The notes below the pieces were generated by a model. The model worked only from the letters and a program-made list of their open reading frames with translations. It ran no database searches and had not been told where the DNA came from. This document shows positions 42,327 to 51,967 of a stretch of 64,000 bases of DNA, in pieces. The stretch is from CAYVVD01 sp964454975. Its GTDB lineage: Bacteria > Bacteroidota > Ignavibacteria > Kapaibacteriales > UBA2268. How positions within the stretch are numbered: position 1 is the first letter of the stretch; each line of letters starts with the position of its first letter. The DNA lies in the NCBI GenBank assembly GCA_964454975.1, contig CAYVVD010000004.1, positions 100,567 through 164,566 on the forward strand. The letters are read 5' to 3'. The position numbers were made by a program, and so were the translations under genes.

Positions 42327-44726
42327 ATGAAGAATGTAGCTTATAAAACAGTTCTAATTCTATTAATTCCACTTCTGCTAATAGCACAGAAAAACAATGA
42401 TGATATTCATTGGTCACCGGAATTTGCATTTAATAATTTTGTTGGTGGCGAAGTTAGTGTATTTGCATCTGAAGGGGATGATATCTACCTCTCAAGAGGT
42501 AGTTTTATCATAAGGTACACTCAAAGCGCCGGCCACTGGTATGTGCTGGCATATACAAATGGTACAGCTTCAGATATGGAAATACAAGATGGGAAATTAT
42601 ATGTGTGCGGTAATTTTACAGAGTTGAACGGCTCTGTTTATAACGGAATAGCAATTTTGGAGGGGGATACTTTTGCACCTTTGCCTCCTATTTCCGGCAC
42701 AATCGAAAATTTAACTTTAAGTCCGGGCGGTAATTTGTACGTATCGGGAATAAACCTGAATACAACAGGTAGCGGGGACTCTACTGACTTTGCTGTTTTT
42801 AAAGAAGGTGAATGGTCGCTAATTAATACTGTTCTCGATGGTGAATTTAAAGACATTCATTTTGCAAATGATTTGCTCTATGTTGCAGGTGACTTCTCTG
42901 CTCCAACCGGACAACTCTACAGGAATATAGCGGCAGTCGATCCCGAAACCGGATTTGTTGATAATCTGCAGGGTGGTACTGATGGGATAGTTCTTGCTGT
43001 TGAAACAGATAATGAGGGAAATCTCTACATTGGGGGCGGTTTCTCAGAAGTTGGGGGAGTTGATGCTCAAAAACTTGCTAAATACAATGGACAGGAATGG
43101 GAATCTATTGGAGAAATCGGTTCAGGGCTGGTATATAAGCTTAAAATAATTGGCGACAGGCTTTATACAGGAGGCTCATTCAAAAATGTAGATGGCACAC
43201 CGACTGACAAATTGGCTTATTTGGAAAATGGAGAGTGGTTACCAATGCCGTTTGAATTTTCCGGTCAGGATTTTAACATCGTACAGAACCTTGGCGAAAG
43301 TAACGGTAATCTAATTATTGCCGGTATATTCCAATTTGCCGGCAACTACTTCGCAAACGGATTTGCAATTTGGAAGGGAAGTGAGTTTGAATATCTGTTT
43401 CCTGACGGAGACAATGGAATAAGCTCAATCACATATTCCATCACAAATCTGGACGACGAATCACTATATGCAGGCGGAGCATTTAATACGATGGGAAAAA
43501 TAAGCTCACCGGGTCTGGCGTATTGGACCGGAGATGAATGGAAGGACTGTGCAGGTGGAATTGACCCGCCGGCTATTGTCTATTCAACTGACAAGGGGCA
43601 GGGTAAGATTTATTTCACAGGGTGGTTTTTATTTGCTAATGGAAAAAGTCTGAACAATGTTGCGGGTTGGGATCCTTTGACCAATGATTATATCCGGCTT
43701 GGAGATGGAATCGACGGAGGAGACGGTACTCTCGGACCAATCAAATACACTGAAAAATTTGGAGAAAGTATCCTGTATGCGGGAGGAGGTTTTAGGGAAT
43801 CCGGGGGTAAAACCATGAATTACGTCACTCAGTGGGACGGTGAAAGCTGGAAGCCGATGGGAAAAGGTGTGTACTCCCGTCCCGGGGGATTCAGCAGAGT
43901 TTATGAATTAGAAGCAGACGAAATTGGCATGCTTTACGTTGGCGGTGATTTTGACAGCGTTTCTGCAGGGGAGTCAGTAAATTGTGCAGTTTGGAATCCC
44001 TTTGTAGGCGACTGGTTCTCTCTCGGCAAGTTTCTTAACGGCAGTGTATCGGCGATTCACGGCGATGGTGAATATGCTTACTTCGGAGGCAGGTTTACAA
44101 AGGCCGGGAACATTGATGTAAGCAATATTGCCCGTTTGAACTGGCAGACATTTGAATGGGAAGCAATTGGCGATGGAACCAACGGGCCTGTATATTCAAT
44201 TCTTAAAAACGGGGATGATGTTTATATTGGGGGGGCTTTCAGCCTTGCAGGTTCTACGCCTGCAAATTCGATAGTAAAGTGGAATGAATTCACAAAAGAG
44301 TTTACACCACTTGGAAATGGCCTAACCTACGGAAACCTTGCTGGAGGTGTATATGATATGGAGCTGTTCCGGGGAAAGCTCTATGTTGCAGGATTTTTTA
44401 CAAACGCAGGTGATAAAATGTCCATGAATATTGCTTCATGGGATGATATTATAGTAAACGATATGGATAAAGTAAGTGATGATGATAATAATATAACAAT
44501 CTATCCCGTTCCTGCTACAGAAATAATTGCTGTTAATTCTAATAATGGTTTAATCAAAAAAGTAGTAATAGCAAATCTTACAGGTGAAGAATTAATTATA
44601 GTTTCTTCCCCTACATATATTAATGGTATTAATATTAATATTTCATCACTTGCTCCCGGATATTATAACTGCATAATTTTCTCAAATAATGGTTTGTACA
44701 ATAAACCGTTGCTGATTGTCCGCTAA
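42327..44726 (+). CDS. Beta-propeller-like secreted protein with T9SS sorting domain
   Basis: The 799-residue protein has a signal peptide (MKNVAYKTVLILLIPLLLIA). About a dozen units follow, each of about 50-60 residues, marked by LYVGGxF or LYAGGxF followed by WDG/WNG or similar (SLYAGGAFNTMG, LYVGGDFDSVS, DVYIGGAFSLAG). This fits repeated beta-propeller or kelch-like blades. The C-terminal 80 residues are a T9SS type A domain (NNITIYPVPATEIIAVNS, SLAPGYYNCIIF). It is likely a surface or secreted protein of unknown ligand. Related multi-unit proteins occur widely in Bacteroidota. It is monocistronic, followed by 86 nt to the next gene. Confidence 0.8.
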   Translation: MKNVAYKTVLILLIPLLLIAQKNNDDIHWSPEFAFNNFVGGEVSVFASEGDDIYLSRGSFIIRYTQSAGHWYVLAYTNGTASDMEIQDGKLYVCGNFTELNGSVYNGIAILEGDTFAPLPPISGTIENLTLSPGGNLYVSGINLNTTGSGDSTDFAVFKEGEWSLINTVLDGEFKDIHFANDLLYVAGDFSAPTGQLYRNIAAVDPETGFVDNLQGGTDGIVLAVETDNEGNLYIGGGFSEVGGVDAQKLAKYNGQEWESIGEIGSGLVYKLKIIGDRLYTGGSFKNVDGTPTDKLAYLENGEWLPMPFEFSGQDFNIVQNLGESNGNLIIAGIFQFAGNYFANGFAIWKGSEFEYLFPDGDNGISSITYSITNLDDESLYAGGAFNTMGKISSPGLAYWTGDEWKDCAGGIDPPAIVYSTDKGQGKIYFTGWFLFANGKSLNNVAGWDPLTNDYIRLGDGIDGGDGTLGPIKYTEKFGESILYAGGGFRESGGKTMNYVTQWDGESWKPMGKGVYSRPGGFSRVYELEADEIGMLYVGGDFDSVSAGESVNCAVWNPFVGDWFSLGKFLNGSVSAIHGDGEYAYFGGRFTKAGNIDVSNIARLNWQTFEWEAIGDGTNGPVYSILKNGDDVYIGGAFSLAGSTPANSIVKWNEFTKEFTPLGNGLTYGNLAGGVYDMELFRGKLYVAGFFTNAGDKMSMNIASWDDIIVNDMDKVSDDDNNITIYPVPATEIIAVNSNNGLIKKVVIANLTGEELIIVSSPTYINGININISSLAPGYYNCIIFSNNGLYNKPLLIVR

Positions 44727-44812
44727 ACCTGTCAAAATGAAAATTCACTATAATATTAATACTTAATAATAGTTAGCTATTAAAACCTTAAAGATTACTC
44801 GGAATACAAGGT

Positions 44813-45739
44813 ATGAAGATAGATTCGAGAAGGGGCTTTTTGAAGAATACAGCCCTTGCCGCTTTCACTACAGGGATATTACCATCTGCATTGAATGCAA
44901 AACATGAGAATCATCCAATAATATTAGACGAGTGTAATCCGACAACACTCGATTTATATGGTGAAGGGCCATTCTACACAGCCAATCCACCAGATATAAA
45001 AGACAACCTGTTAGCTCCGGTTGATGAACAGGGCACAAGGCTGATTATAAGCGGTGTTGTCAGGACGCTTAATTGCACTTCAGTCATCCCGAATGCTAAG
45101 ATTGACCTCTGGCATGCAAACGATGCCGGCGAATATGATAATTCCGGTTATAAGTTGCGTGGTGTTACTTATTCCAATGCCCAGGGCTTTTATATGTTCG
45201 AGACTATTTACCCTGGTAAGTACCTTAACGGGGCGCAATTCAGGCCAAGCCATATACATGTAAAGGTCACACCGCCCGGTTTTTCAACTCTTACAACTCA
45301 AATCTATTTCGAGGGCGATGACTCGATTCCAACAGATGTTGCTGCATCGGTAACAAGCGGTACCTATGATGCAAGAGCCAGGATTATTCCCTTGGATGAT
45401 GTTGATGGCAAGTTCGAAGGTAGTTGGGATATAATCGTTGACGGGACAACAGATTTCGAAGGTATTCATATTGACAAAGGAATCATCTACTCTGCTATGC
45501 CAAATCCATTTAAATCCATTTTGCATGTAAACTATGGTGTTTTCAGGGCTGCAAAGGTAAGTCTCGAAGTATTTGATATTCACGGAAAGAAAGTTGCAAA
45601 TCTCGGTGAATATAATCGCGAGCCTGAAAAGTATAAGGTTTACTGGGAAGCAGGGAGTGATTTACCTTCAGGCACCTATATAATTGTCCTCAAAGTGAAT
45701 GACCTGCAGGTTAATCATATGAAGGTAATAAAGGTGTAA
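44813..45739 (+). CDS. Intradiol ring-cleavage dioxygenase-like protein with Tat signal and T9SS C-terminus
   Basis: The 308-residue protein starts with a twin-arginine signal (SRRGFLKN, Arg6-Arg7) followed by a hydrophobic stretch ending ALNA. The middle (about 40-215) matches intradiol dioxygenases. DLWHANDAGEYDNSG and PGKY supply the two Tyr ligands, and FRPSHIHVKV supplies the two His ligands of the non-heme Fe(III). The last 80 residues are a T9SS type A domain (YSAMPNPFKSILHVNY, LPSGTYIIVLK). The enzyme would cleave catechol-type rings, or a related aromatic, after export by Tat and passage through T9SS. Substrate is not determinable. Signal and export combination is unusual (see findings). 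Confidence 0.85.
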   Translation: MKIDSRRGFLKNTALAAFTTGILPSALNAKHENHPIILDECNPTTLDLYGEGPFYTANPPDIKDNLLAPVDEQGTRLIISGVVRTLNCTSVIPNAKIDLWHANDAGEYDNSGYKLRGVTYSNAQGFYMFETIYPGKYLNGAQFRPSHIHVKVTPPGFSTLTTQIYFEGDDSIPTDVAASVTSGTYDARARIIPLDDVDGKFEGSWDIIVDGTTDFEGIHIDKGIIYSAMPNPFKSILHVNYGVFRAAKVSLEVFDIHGKKVANLGEYNREPEKYKVYWEAGSDLPSGTYIIVLKVNDLQVNHMKVIKV

Positions 45740-45804
45740 ATCAGCTAATCATTTTGCCTCTTATTGTTTATCTTTGGAATTATTTTTCTCATGGAAATAA
45801 CGAA

Positions 45805-47346
45805 ATGCAGATTAACGAACGGATTGTAATACTTGATTTCGGCTCACAATATACACAGCTAATAGCTAGGAAAATAAGGGAATGTGGCGTTTTTGCCGAG
45901 ATTCATCCCTATAACATTACAAAAGAAAAATTTATTGAATTGGCGCCCAAAGGTATAGTACTTTCAGGTGGTCCATCCAGTGTTTATTCCGAAGGAGCGC
46001 CATTACCTCAATTTGATGTATTTGCACTTGGTATTCCAGTACTCGGAATCTGCTACGGATTGCAGCTTATAGCTTCCCAAAATAATGGCAAAGTTGATAG
46101 CGCTGCCCGGCGGGAGTTTGGAAAAGCACACATCCACATCAATAATAAAAATGGCATCTTTGCCGGCTTTAATGATAACAACAATGTTTGGATGAGTCAC
46201 GGCGATTCCCTTTCAAAAATTCCTGATGGATTTGAAATCATTGCTACAACCGATAATTCGCCTATTTGTGCAATTCAGAATCCCGAACGTAGAATTTATG
46301 GTGTTCAGTTCCATCCCGAGGTTCATCACACAGAACATGGCAAACAATTGCTAAAGAATTTTGCGATAATTATTTGTGGCTGCCGGGGAGACTGGAATGC
46401 AGCGTCGTTCATCGAAAGCGCGATTGCTGATATCAGGGAAAAAGTTGGTGTTGAAAAAGTAATTTGTGCATTAAGCGGGGGAGTTGATTCTACAGTTGCT
46501 GCAGTGTTGCTGCAAAAATCCATTGGAGAACAGCTAAAGTGTGTGCATATTGACTCAGGACTCATGCGCACCGGTGAGTCGAGAATGGTGGTTAAGCTAT
46601 TCCGTGAACATTACCATATCCCTGTAGAACTGGTAGATGGATCCGATACATTCCTCTCAAGGCTGGTAGGCGTTACAGACCCTGAGCAAAAGCGCAAAAT
46701 CATTGGCAAATCATTCATTGATTTATTTGATGAAGCTGCCGGCAGAATGGAAAATATAAAGTGGCTGGCGCAGGGCACTCTCTACCCCGATGTCATAGAA
46801 TCCGTAAGTGTGAAAGGGCCATCTGCAACAATAAAGAGCCACCACAACGTTGGCGGCCTTCCTGAGAAAATGAACCTGAAAATAATCGAACCATTCAGGG
46901 AATTGTTTAAGGATGAGGTCCGTGCAGTAGGCAGAGAACTTAGAGTGCCGGAGTGGTTTATTGGAAGGCATCCATTTCCCGGACCCGGGCTAGCCATAAG
47001 AATTCTGGGTGAAATCAGCAGCGAAAGGCTGGAGATTCTCCGCAAAGCAGATGACATATACATCGAAGAAATTCAAAAAGCAGGACTTTATGATGAAATA
47101 TGGCAGGCGTTTGCAGTGCTGTTGCCTGTAAAAAGCGTCGGCGTAATGGGGGATGAACGAACTTATGAATATACCTGCTCGCTTCGAGCTGTTGTTAGCA
47201 CCGACGGAATGACTGCTGACTGGTACCCAATGCCATACGAAGTGCTCGGCAGGATGAGCAACAGGATAATTAACGAAATCCGCGGCATCAACCGCGTGAC
47301 TTATGATATAACTAGCAAGCCTCCTGGGACGATTGAGTGGGAATAG
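45805..47346 (+). CDS. guaA: GMP synthase (glutamine-hydrolysing)
   Basis: The protein is 513 residues from ATG 45805; the frame extends upstream without a convincing start. It has an N-terminal class I glutamine amidotransferase domain (ILDFGSQYTQLIAR, GICYGLQLI nucleophile Cys, VQFHPEVHHTEHG). An ATP-pyrophosphatase domain follows with ALSGGVDSTVAAVLLQKS, then the dimerisation domain ending VTYDITSKPPGTIEWE. It converts XMP to GMP in purine synthesis. It has full length (about 510-525) and all hallmark motifs. Upstream is the T9SS dioxygenase and downstream the channel; neither suggests an operon. Confidence 0.97.
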   Translation: MQINERIVILDFGSQYTQLIARKIRECGVFAEIHPYNITKEKFIELAPKGIVLSGGPSSVYSEGAPLPQFDVFALGIPVLGICYGLQLIASQNNGKVDSAARREFGKAHIHINNKNGIFAGFNDNNNVWMSHGDSLSKIPDGFEIIATTDNSPICAIQNPERRIYGVQFHPEVHHTEHGKQLLKNFAIIICGCRGDWNAASFIESAIADIREKVGVEKVICALSGGVDSTVAAVLLQKSIGEQLKCVHIDSGLMRTGESRMVVKLFREHYHIPVELVDGSDTFLSRLVGVTDPEQKRKIIGKSFIDLFDEAAGRMENIKWLAQGTLYPDVIESVSVKGPSATIKSHHNVGGLPEKMNLKIIEPFRELFKDEVRAVGRELRVPEWFIGRHPFPGPGLAIRILGEISSERLEILRKADDIYIEEIQKAGLYDEIWQAFAVLLPVKSVGVMGDERTYEYTCSLRAVVSTDGMTADWYPMPYEVLGRMSNRIINEIRGINRVTYDITSKPPGTIEWE

Positions 47347-47452
47347 AATCAATTACGAATTACGAGAACCAATTTGATTTAATTTACAAGAGCAATAATT
47401 GGTTTGATTAACATCCGGTTTTAACGATTTAATTTAAAATTCCAATTTTCAT

Positions 47453-49141
47453 ATGAAATTTATCAGCTCACAGCTTTCTTACTTCTTTCAGAATAAAAGT
47501 TCAAAACGGAACTTAAAGTTTCTACTTGTTTTTCTATTGCTGCTCTTTTCTTTAATTAGTGTTTACAGCGTTTTCTTCCATGTAATAATGGAGTACGAAG
47601 GCCAGACTCATAGCTGGCTAACAGGTTTTTATTGGGCGCTAACTGTCATGAGCACACTTGGGTTTGGAGATATCACATTTCATAGTGATTTAGGCAGAAT
47701 GTTTTCGATAATCGTATTGGTATCCGGAATATTGCTGTTATTAGTCCTCCTGCCTTTTACTTTCATCCAGTTCTTTTATTCTCCCTGGATCGAAGCACAG
47801 AATAAATCGAGAGCTCCCAGATCGCTTCCAGCTAATACAAAAGACCATATTATATTTACTTCATTTGAAAACATCACTATTTCATTGATTGATAAAATCT
47901 CCAGATATGGCAATGATTATATTATAATAATCGAAGACTTGAAAAAGGCGATTGAGATTTTTGATATAGGTTATAAGGTGGGGTATGGATTTCTTGATGA
48001 TCCGGAAACTTACAAAAAAATGCGTGCAGACAGTGCGTCTATGATTTTCGCTTCTAATTCTGATGAAATTAATACTAATATCGCCTTTACAGTCAGGGAA
48101 CTGACTCAGACTACTCAAATTATTACAACAGCAGACTCAAATGATTCAGTTGATATTTTAGAATTAGCCGGTAGTAACTTAGTGTTAGAGCCGCGCAAGA
48201 TGATTGGCGAAGCATTTGCAAGGAGGACATTAGGATGTAATGCTTCGGCAACTGTTATCGGGCATTACGAGAATTTAATCATAGCAGAGGCTCCTGCGAT
48301 AGGTTCACCATTAATTGGAAAAACCCTGCCGGAATTAAAACTAAGGGAGAAAATTGGTGTCAATGTTATTGGTTTTTGGGAGCATGGTGATTTTATCGAT
48401 GCAAGGCCGGACTATGTTATTCAAAAATCAACAGTAGTTGTAATGGTTGGGGGAAAGGAAAGTATTGATTTATATAATGAAACATTTGTCATTTTCGGTA
48501 AACAATCACACCCTGTTGTAATAATTGGCTCCGGAAAAGTTGGTAAGTATGTTGTAAAAGGACTGTCTCAGCGCGGAATAGATTTCATAATGATTGAGAA
48601 AGAGGAAAAGAATGTTATTTTTTCTGATAAAACAATCGTCGGGAATGCCGCTGATTACAAGATACTGGAAAAGGCCGGGATAAAAGAGACTTCTTCTGCA
48701 ATCATATCTACCAATGATGATGACATAAATATTTATCTTACTATCTATTGCAGGAGATTAAGGCCGGATATGCAGATAATCAGCAGGGCAAATAATGATA
48801 AGAATGTCTCTACTTTAAAAAGAGCCGGAGCTGATCTTGTTATGTCATATACATCGCTTACTGCAAATGCTGTGTTTAATTTTCATAAAGAACACAGTAT
48901 AATAATGCTTAGCGAAGGGATAGATATATTTACGTCAAATATTCCTGCCAAACTCGTCGGTAAAAACCTGATAAATTCGAAAATCAGGCAAGATACCGGA
49001 TGTAACGTTATTGCTATCAAACAAGATGAAAAAACAATTGTTAATCCTGACCCAAATTTAGATTTCACTGTGGACACTGTATTAATTTTAATTGGCAATA
49101 GAGAGTCCGAAGAGCTGTTTTTGAAAAATTATTCTATATAA
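47453..49141 (+). CDS. Potassium channel with two RCK (TrkA-N/TrkA-C) units
   Basis: The 562-residue protein has two transmembrane helices (about 22-45 and 86-110) flanking the pore loop STLGFGDITF, a variant of the TVGYGD filter. A first Rossmann RCK domain follows (KDHIIFTSFENITISLIDKI), then a TrkA-C domain (EAPAIGSPLIGKTLPEL). The second RCK set begins HPVVIIGSGKVGKYVVKGL with the GxGxxG nucleotide motif and is followed by another TrkA-C domain (SNIPAKLVGKNLI). It is a ligand-gated K+ channel in the inner membrane. The first RCK domain lacks the clear GxGxxG. Confidence 0.9.
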   Translation: MKFISSQLSYFFQNKSSKRNLKFLLVFLLLLFSLISVYSVFFHVIMEYEGQTHSWLTGFYWALTVMSTLGFGDITFHSDLGRMFSIIVLVSGILLLLVLLPFTFIQFFYSPWIEAQNKSRAPRSLPANTKDHIIFTSFENITISLIDKISRYGNDYIIIIEDLKKAIEIFDIGYKVGYGFLDDPETYKKMRADSASMIFASNSDEINTNIAFTVRELTQTTQIITTADSNDSVDILELAGSNLVLEPRKMIGEAFARRTLGCNASATVIGHYENLIIAEAPAIGSPLIGKTLPELKLREKIGVNVIGFWEHGDFIDARPDYVIQKSTVVVMVGGKESIDLYNETFVIFGKQSHPVVIIGSGKVGKYVVKGLSQRGIDFIMIEKEEKNVIFSDKTIVGNAADYKILEKAGIKETSSAIISTNDDDINIYLTIYCRRLRPDMQIISRANNDKNVSTLKRAGADLVMSYTSLTANAVFNFHKEHSIIMLSEGIDIFTSNIPAKLVGKNLINSKIRQDTGCNVIAIKQDEKTIVNPDPNLDFTVDTVLILIGNRESEELFLKNYSI

Positions 49142-49224
49142 TTCTGCAGGGCTTCAACTAAAAAATCCATCGGGAATTAATTAGAAGGAGTGAGATTAGC
49201 TCAGGAAATAAGTAAGTTATTACC

Positions 49225-50031
49225 ATGATAATGGAATCTAAAAATATTCTGATAGCATATATGCCTTCTTGGGAGGATTTGGAAATTGCGTTCCGGAAAA
49301 ATTGGTACCGAATTCCTGTTTCAACGAAAATTGTGCCCCAGATAGTAAAGGAAAGAAATGTAGGATTAATAGCTTTCTATTTACCGAAAGTATTCCGGGA
49401 TGAGGCTTACCAGGTTAAGTACTATGGCCATGTAACTTCTGTTAAGATTTATAAAAGAAAGTATCTTCTAAAAGATGAACCATTAAATCCAAAGTCGGAA
49501 AACCAATACTATAAAATTAAATTCAGTAAGTTACTCAGGCTGGTTAATCCAATAAAAAGTATCAGAAAAAGAAGAATTCTATTCATTGTCACTTCATTGA
49601 ATAAATTCGAATGTGCAAAGGAAATCAATGACTTGTTTATCGAAAGTCCTCTTGAAGAGAAATTATGGAAAGAATTTAAGCGAATAGGAATAAGGGCAGA
49701 AAGGCAATATTTGGAAACTATAAAAAGCAGGAATTTCTATCTCGATTTTGCATTGTTTTGTAAGTCACGTAAGCTGGCAATTGAGTGTGATGGTGATAGA
49801 TATCATATGGGCAAAGAATTTGTCCAGATGGATAAGAGGCGGGATAATTTACTCGAAAGCAGAGGCTGGAACGTATTGCGTTATACTTCAAATGACATTC
49901 AGCATCATTTAAATCACTCAGTTACTCTGATAAAAGAGGCAATAAACCATTATGGTGGTTTAGTAAGGAATGATGAATCAGAATACGGATTCTTCCCAAC
50001 AAAATCCGAAGAGCCCACGCTATTTGATTAA
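49225..50031 (+). CDS. DUF559-type nuclease-fold protein with an N-terminal domain of unknown function
   Basis: The 268-residue protein has an uncharacterised basic N-terminal part of about 150 residues (FRKNWYRIPVSTKIVPQIV, YYGHVTSVKIYKRKYLLKD). It is followed by a domain like DUF559/Vsr endonucleases: RAERQYLETIKSRNFYLDFALF, LAIECDGDRYHMGKEF and RDNLLESRGWNVLRYTSNDIQ. In that family Glu, Asp and the D-x-E-like carboxylates coordinate the metal. It may cleave or recognise DNA, but no partner methylase or helicase is adjacent, so a restriction role is not supported. ATG 49231 is an alternative start. Confidence 0.75.
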   Translation: MIMESKNILIAYMPSWEDLEIAFRKNWYRIPVSTKIVPQIVKERNVGLIAFYLPKVFRDEAYQVKYYGHVTSVKIYKRKYLLKDEPLNPKSENQYYKIKFSKLLRLVNPIKSIRKRRILFIVTSLNKFECAKEINDLFIESPLEEKLWKEFKRIGIRAERQYLETIKSRNFYLDFALFCKSRKLAIECDGDRYHMGKEFVQMDKRRDNLLESRGWNVLRYTSNDIQHHLNHSVTLIKEAINHYGGLVRNDESEYGFFPTKSEEPTLFD

Positions 50032-50071
50032 TCAGTTTGTCTCTAATTTGTTTCAGGTGAATATTTCTAAC

Positions 50072-50512
50072 TCATCTGCAATTTTCAATCAATTCATTAA
50101 ATACCCTAACAGCATCTTCGCCAAGTGTTGAATTTTTATCCGTTGGAAGTTTTATTGAGAAAACGGGAGTGGGAGAGATCATTTCAGAATTTGATTCAAT
50201 ACAGTTTTCACCTTCATTACATTCGAAAAACAGTGTTTCAAACTCGTCCTCAAAATCTGCTTTATCCTTGTAAATGCGGTTAAGGTTTCCTATATCGAAA
50301 GAAAATTCGAATTCGTTTCCATCACAGATTAATAAGCATTTAAATGTGCAATCGCTTAAGCGGAATTCACGCTTCTCGCAATTTGCTTCTTCCGGAGACT
50401 CATTATTGAGTCTTTCTACAATTGTCTGAATTTCAGAGTTTGATTCCTTGCAATTTACTGAGGTGCTAAATAATAAACAAAGAGATAATAAAGCAATTTT
50501 ATATGTTGCCAT
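50072..50512 (-). CDS. Exported cysteine-rich protein of unknown function
   Basis: The 146-residue product begins MATYKIALLSLCLLFSTSVNC, a signal peptide with a possible but non-canonical lipobox (VNC). The mature part carries further cysteines in EANCEKREFRLSDCTFKC, LICDGNEF, FFECNEGENCIESNS and a terminal ENCR, and could form disulfides. No family is recognised. It is convergent with the DUF559 gene. The gene upstream on the opposite strand encodes a DUF268 protein and does not suggest a role. Confidence 0.65.
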   Translation of the reverse strand: MATYKIALLSLCLLFSTSVNCKESNSEIQTIVERLNNESPEEANCEKREFRLSDCTFKCLLICDGNEFEFSFDIGNLNRIYKDKADFEDEFETLFFECNEGENCIESNSEMISPTPVFSIKLPTDKNSTLGEDAVRVFNELIENCR

Positions 50513-50684
50513 TTCTAATGAACATCTTATTTTTCTTAAAATATTCCAAGATCTTGGAACAAAGATACGGATATATAAACACCAAAACTATCCAAAATAT
50601 AACCTAAACAAAACTCATTATTTGTAAATTTGCAGGGAATTAATTTATAAAGCCAGGAATTGTAGAAAATACATAAAGCGAAAA

Positions 50685-51473
50685 ATGAAAAGGATATTAA
50701 AACATATATACGGAATTTCAATTAACATGGGTTTTAACCCGGTTGAATTTCTGAATTTCTTTCGTGGAATTCCATTTTACTTGCGTGACCGGCGTGAAAT
50801 TAAAAGGCAAAAAGGCGATAATACTGATTTTGCAATGGGCAGGAGTTATCCCATCCTTACTGAAAGATTTGGCGATGCCGGTACGATGACAAAGCAATAT
50901 TTCCTCCAGGACTGGCTTATGGCCAAAAAAGTCTTTAAGAATAGTCCGGAAAAACATTTAGATATTGGATCAAACATTGGCTCCTTTGTTGCCCATGTTG
51001 GTTCTTTTCGTGAGATTGAAGTGATGGATATCAGGCCACTTAAAAGTATCGTCCCAAATATCGTTTTCAAGCAGGCCGATTTGATGGAATTTCCGGAGGG
51101 CTATGAAAACTATTGTGATTCAATTTCGTCTCTGCATGCAATCGAACATTTTGGATTAGGTCGTTATGGCGACCCTGTAGATTATTATGGTCACCTGAAA
51201 GCTCTTGAGAATATCTACAGGATGCTCAAACCGGGGGGTACATTTTATTTTTCTGTACCAATGGGGCCACAGAGAATAGAGTTTAATGCCCACAGAGTAT
51301 TTTCGCTTGAATACTTAAAAGGACTGTTTAAAGGAAAATACGAAATTGCGAGTTTCTCTTATGTAGATGACGATGGCAAACTACATGAAGATACAGAATT
51401 AACTGAAAATGGGATTAAGAACTCATTCGATTGTTTTTTAGGGCTTTGTATTTTTGAACTTAAGAAGATTTGA
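50685..51473 (+). CDS. DUF268 / methyltransferase-like protein
   Basis: The 262-residue protein has a nucleotide-binding-like segment HLDIGSNIGSFVAHVG resembling motif I of SAM-dependent methyltransferases, then SISSLHAIEHFGLGRYGDPVDYYGHLKAL and MLKPGGTFYFSVPMGPQRIEFNAHRVFSL, the DUF268 pattern. Several DUF268 proteins sit in polysaccharide clusters, and methylation of a sugar or lipid is the usual suggestion. No other such gene is adjacent here except the YhcH-like gene 31 nt downstream. Function is inferred. The N-terminal segment before residue 35 is basic and may contact membrane. Confidence 0.8.
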   Translation: MKRILKHIYGISINMGFNPVEFLNFFRGIPFYLRDRREIKRQKGDNTDFAMGRSYPILTERFGDAGTMTKQYFLQDWLMAKKVFKNSPEKHLDIGSNIGSFVAHVGSFREIEVMDIRPLKSIVPNIVFKQADLMEFPEGYENYCDSISSLHAIEHFGLGRYGDPVDYYGHLKALENIYRMLKPGGTFYFSVPMGPQRIEFNAHRVFSLEYLKGLFKGKYEIASFSYVDDDGKLHEDTELTENGIKNSFDCFLGLCIFELKKI

Positions 51474-51504
51474 ATAATTTGTAAAAAATATTAGGGAACC
51501 TGAA

Positions 51505-51951
51505 TTGATTATCGACAAAATCGAAAGAGCAAAGCTTTATTACAACTTGAACAGCCATTTTCAAAAGGTATTCGAGTATATTAACAGCTGTGACTTAAGT
51601 TCGCTTGAACCCGGGCAATATGAGATAGATGGCGAGAATTCCTTCCTGATTATTGCACTTGACAAGCCATCTGAACAGAAACCTTCTAAGCTCGAAGTTC
51701 ACAAAAAGTATATTGATATTCAGATGGCCATTGAAGGCTCTTTCGGGCTTACATGGAAAGCATTGGAAGATTGCAGGGAAGTGCTTTCAGAATACAATCC
51801 TGAAATTGATGCAACGCTATATTCAGATACCGCAGATTTTGAAATTATGCTTAATCCGGGAGTTTTTTCTATACTTATGCCGGAGGATACACATTTCCCT
51901 CAGCCACCAAATAAGAATATCAAAAAGGCGATAGTTAAGGTGAGAGTCTAA
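51505..51951 (+). CDS. YhcH/YjgK/YiaL-family protein
   Basis: The 148-residue protein starts at TTG 51505, with AGGGA about 8 nt upstream deciding this rare start. It carries the YhcH pattern: PGQYEIDGENSFLIIALD, LEVHKKYIDIQMAIEGSF and FSILMPEDTHFPQPPNKN, with likely metal-binding His residues in HKKYIDIQ and DTHFP. The family is a cupin-like fold implicated in sugar (sialic acid, galactose) catabolism. It follows the DUF268 gene by 31 nt, so a two-gene unit is plausible, and converges with an NmrA-like gene. Confidence 0.85.
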   Translation: MIIDKIERAKLYYNLNSHFQKVFEYINSCDLSSLEPGQYEIDGENSFLIIALDKPSEQKPSKLEVHKKYIDIQMAIEGSFGLTWKALEDCREVLSEYNPEIDATLYSDTADFEIMLNPGVFSILMPEDTHFPQPPNKNIKKAIVKVRV

Positions 51952-51967
51952 AAATTTCCTACGTTAT

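Noticed and set aside
42327..44726. Possible repeat array suggested by recurrent LYVGGxF-coding units
   Set aside because: The repeats are protein-level blades with divergent DNA; there are no conserved DNA direct repeats with spacers, so this is not a CRISPR or tandem DNA repeat.
49225..50031. DUF559-type protein considered as part of a defence or restriction system
   Set aside because: No methyltransferase, helicase, specificity subunit or known defence gene lies beside it, so only the nuclease-like fold is claimed.
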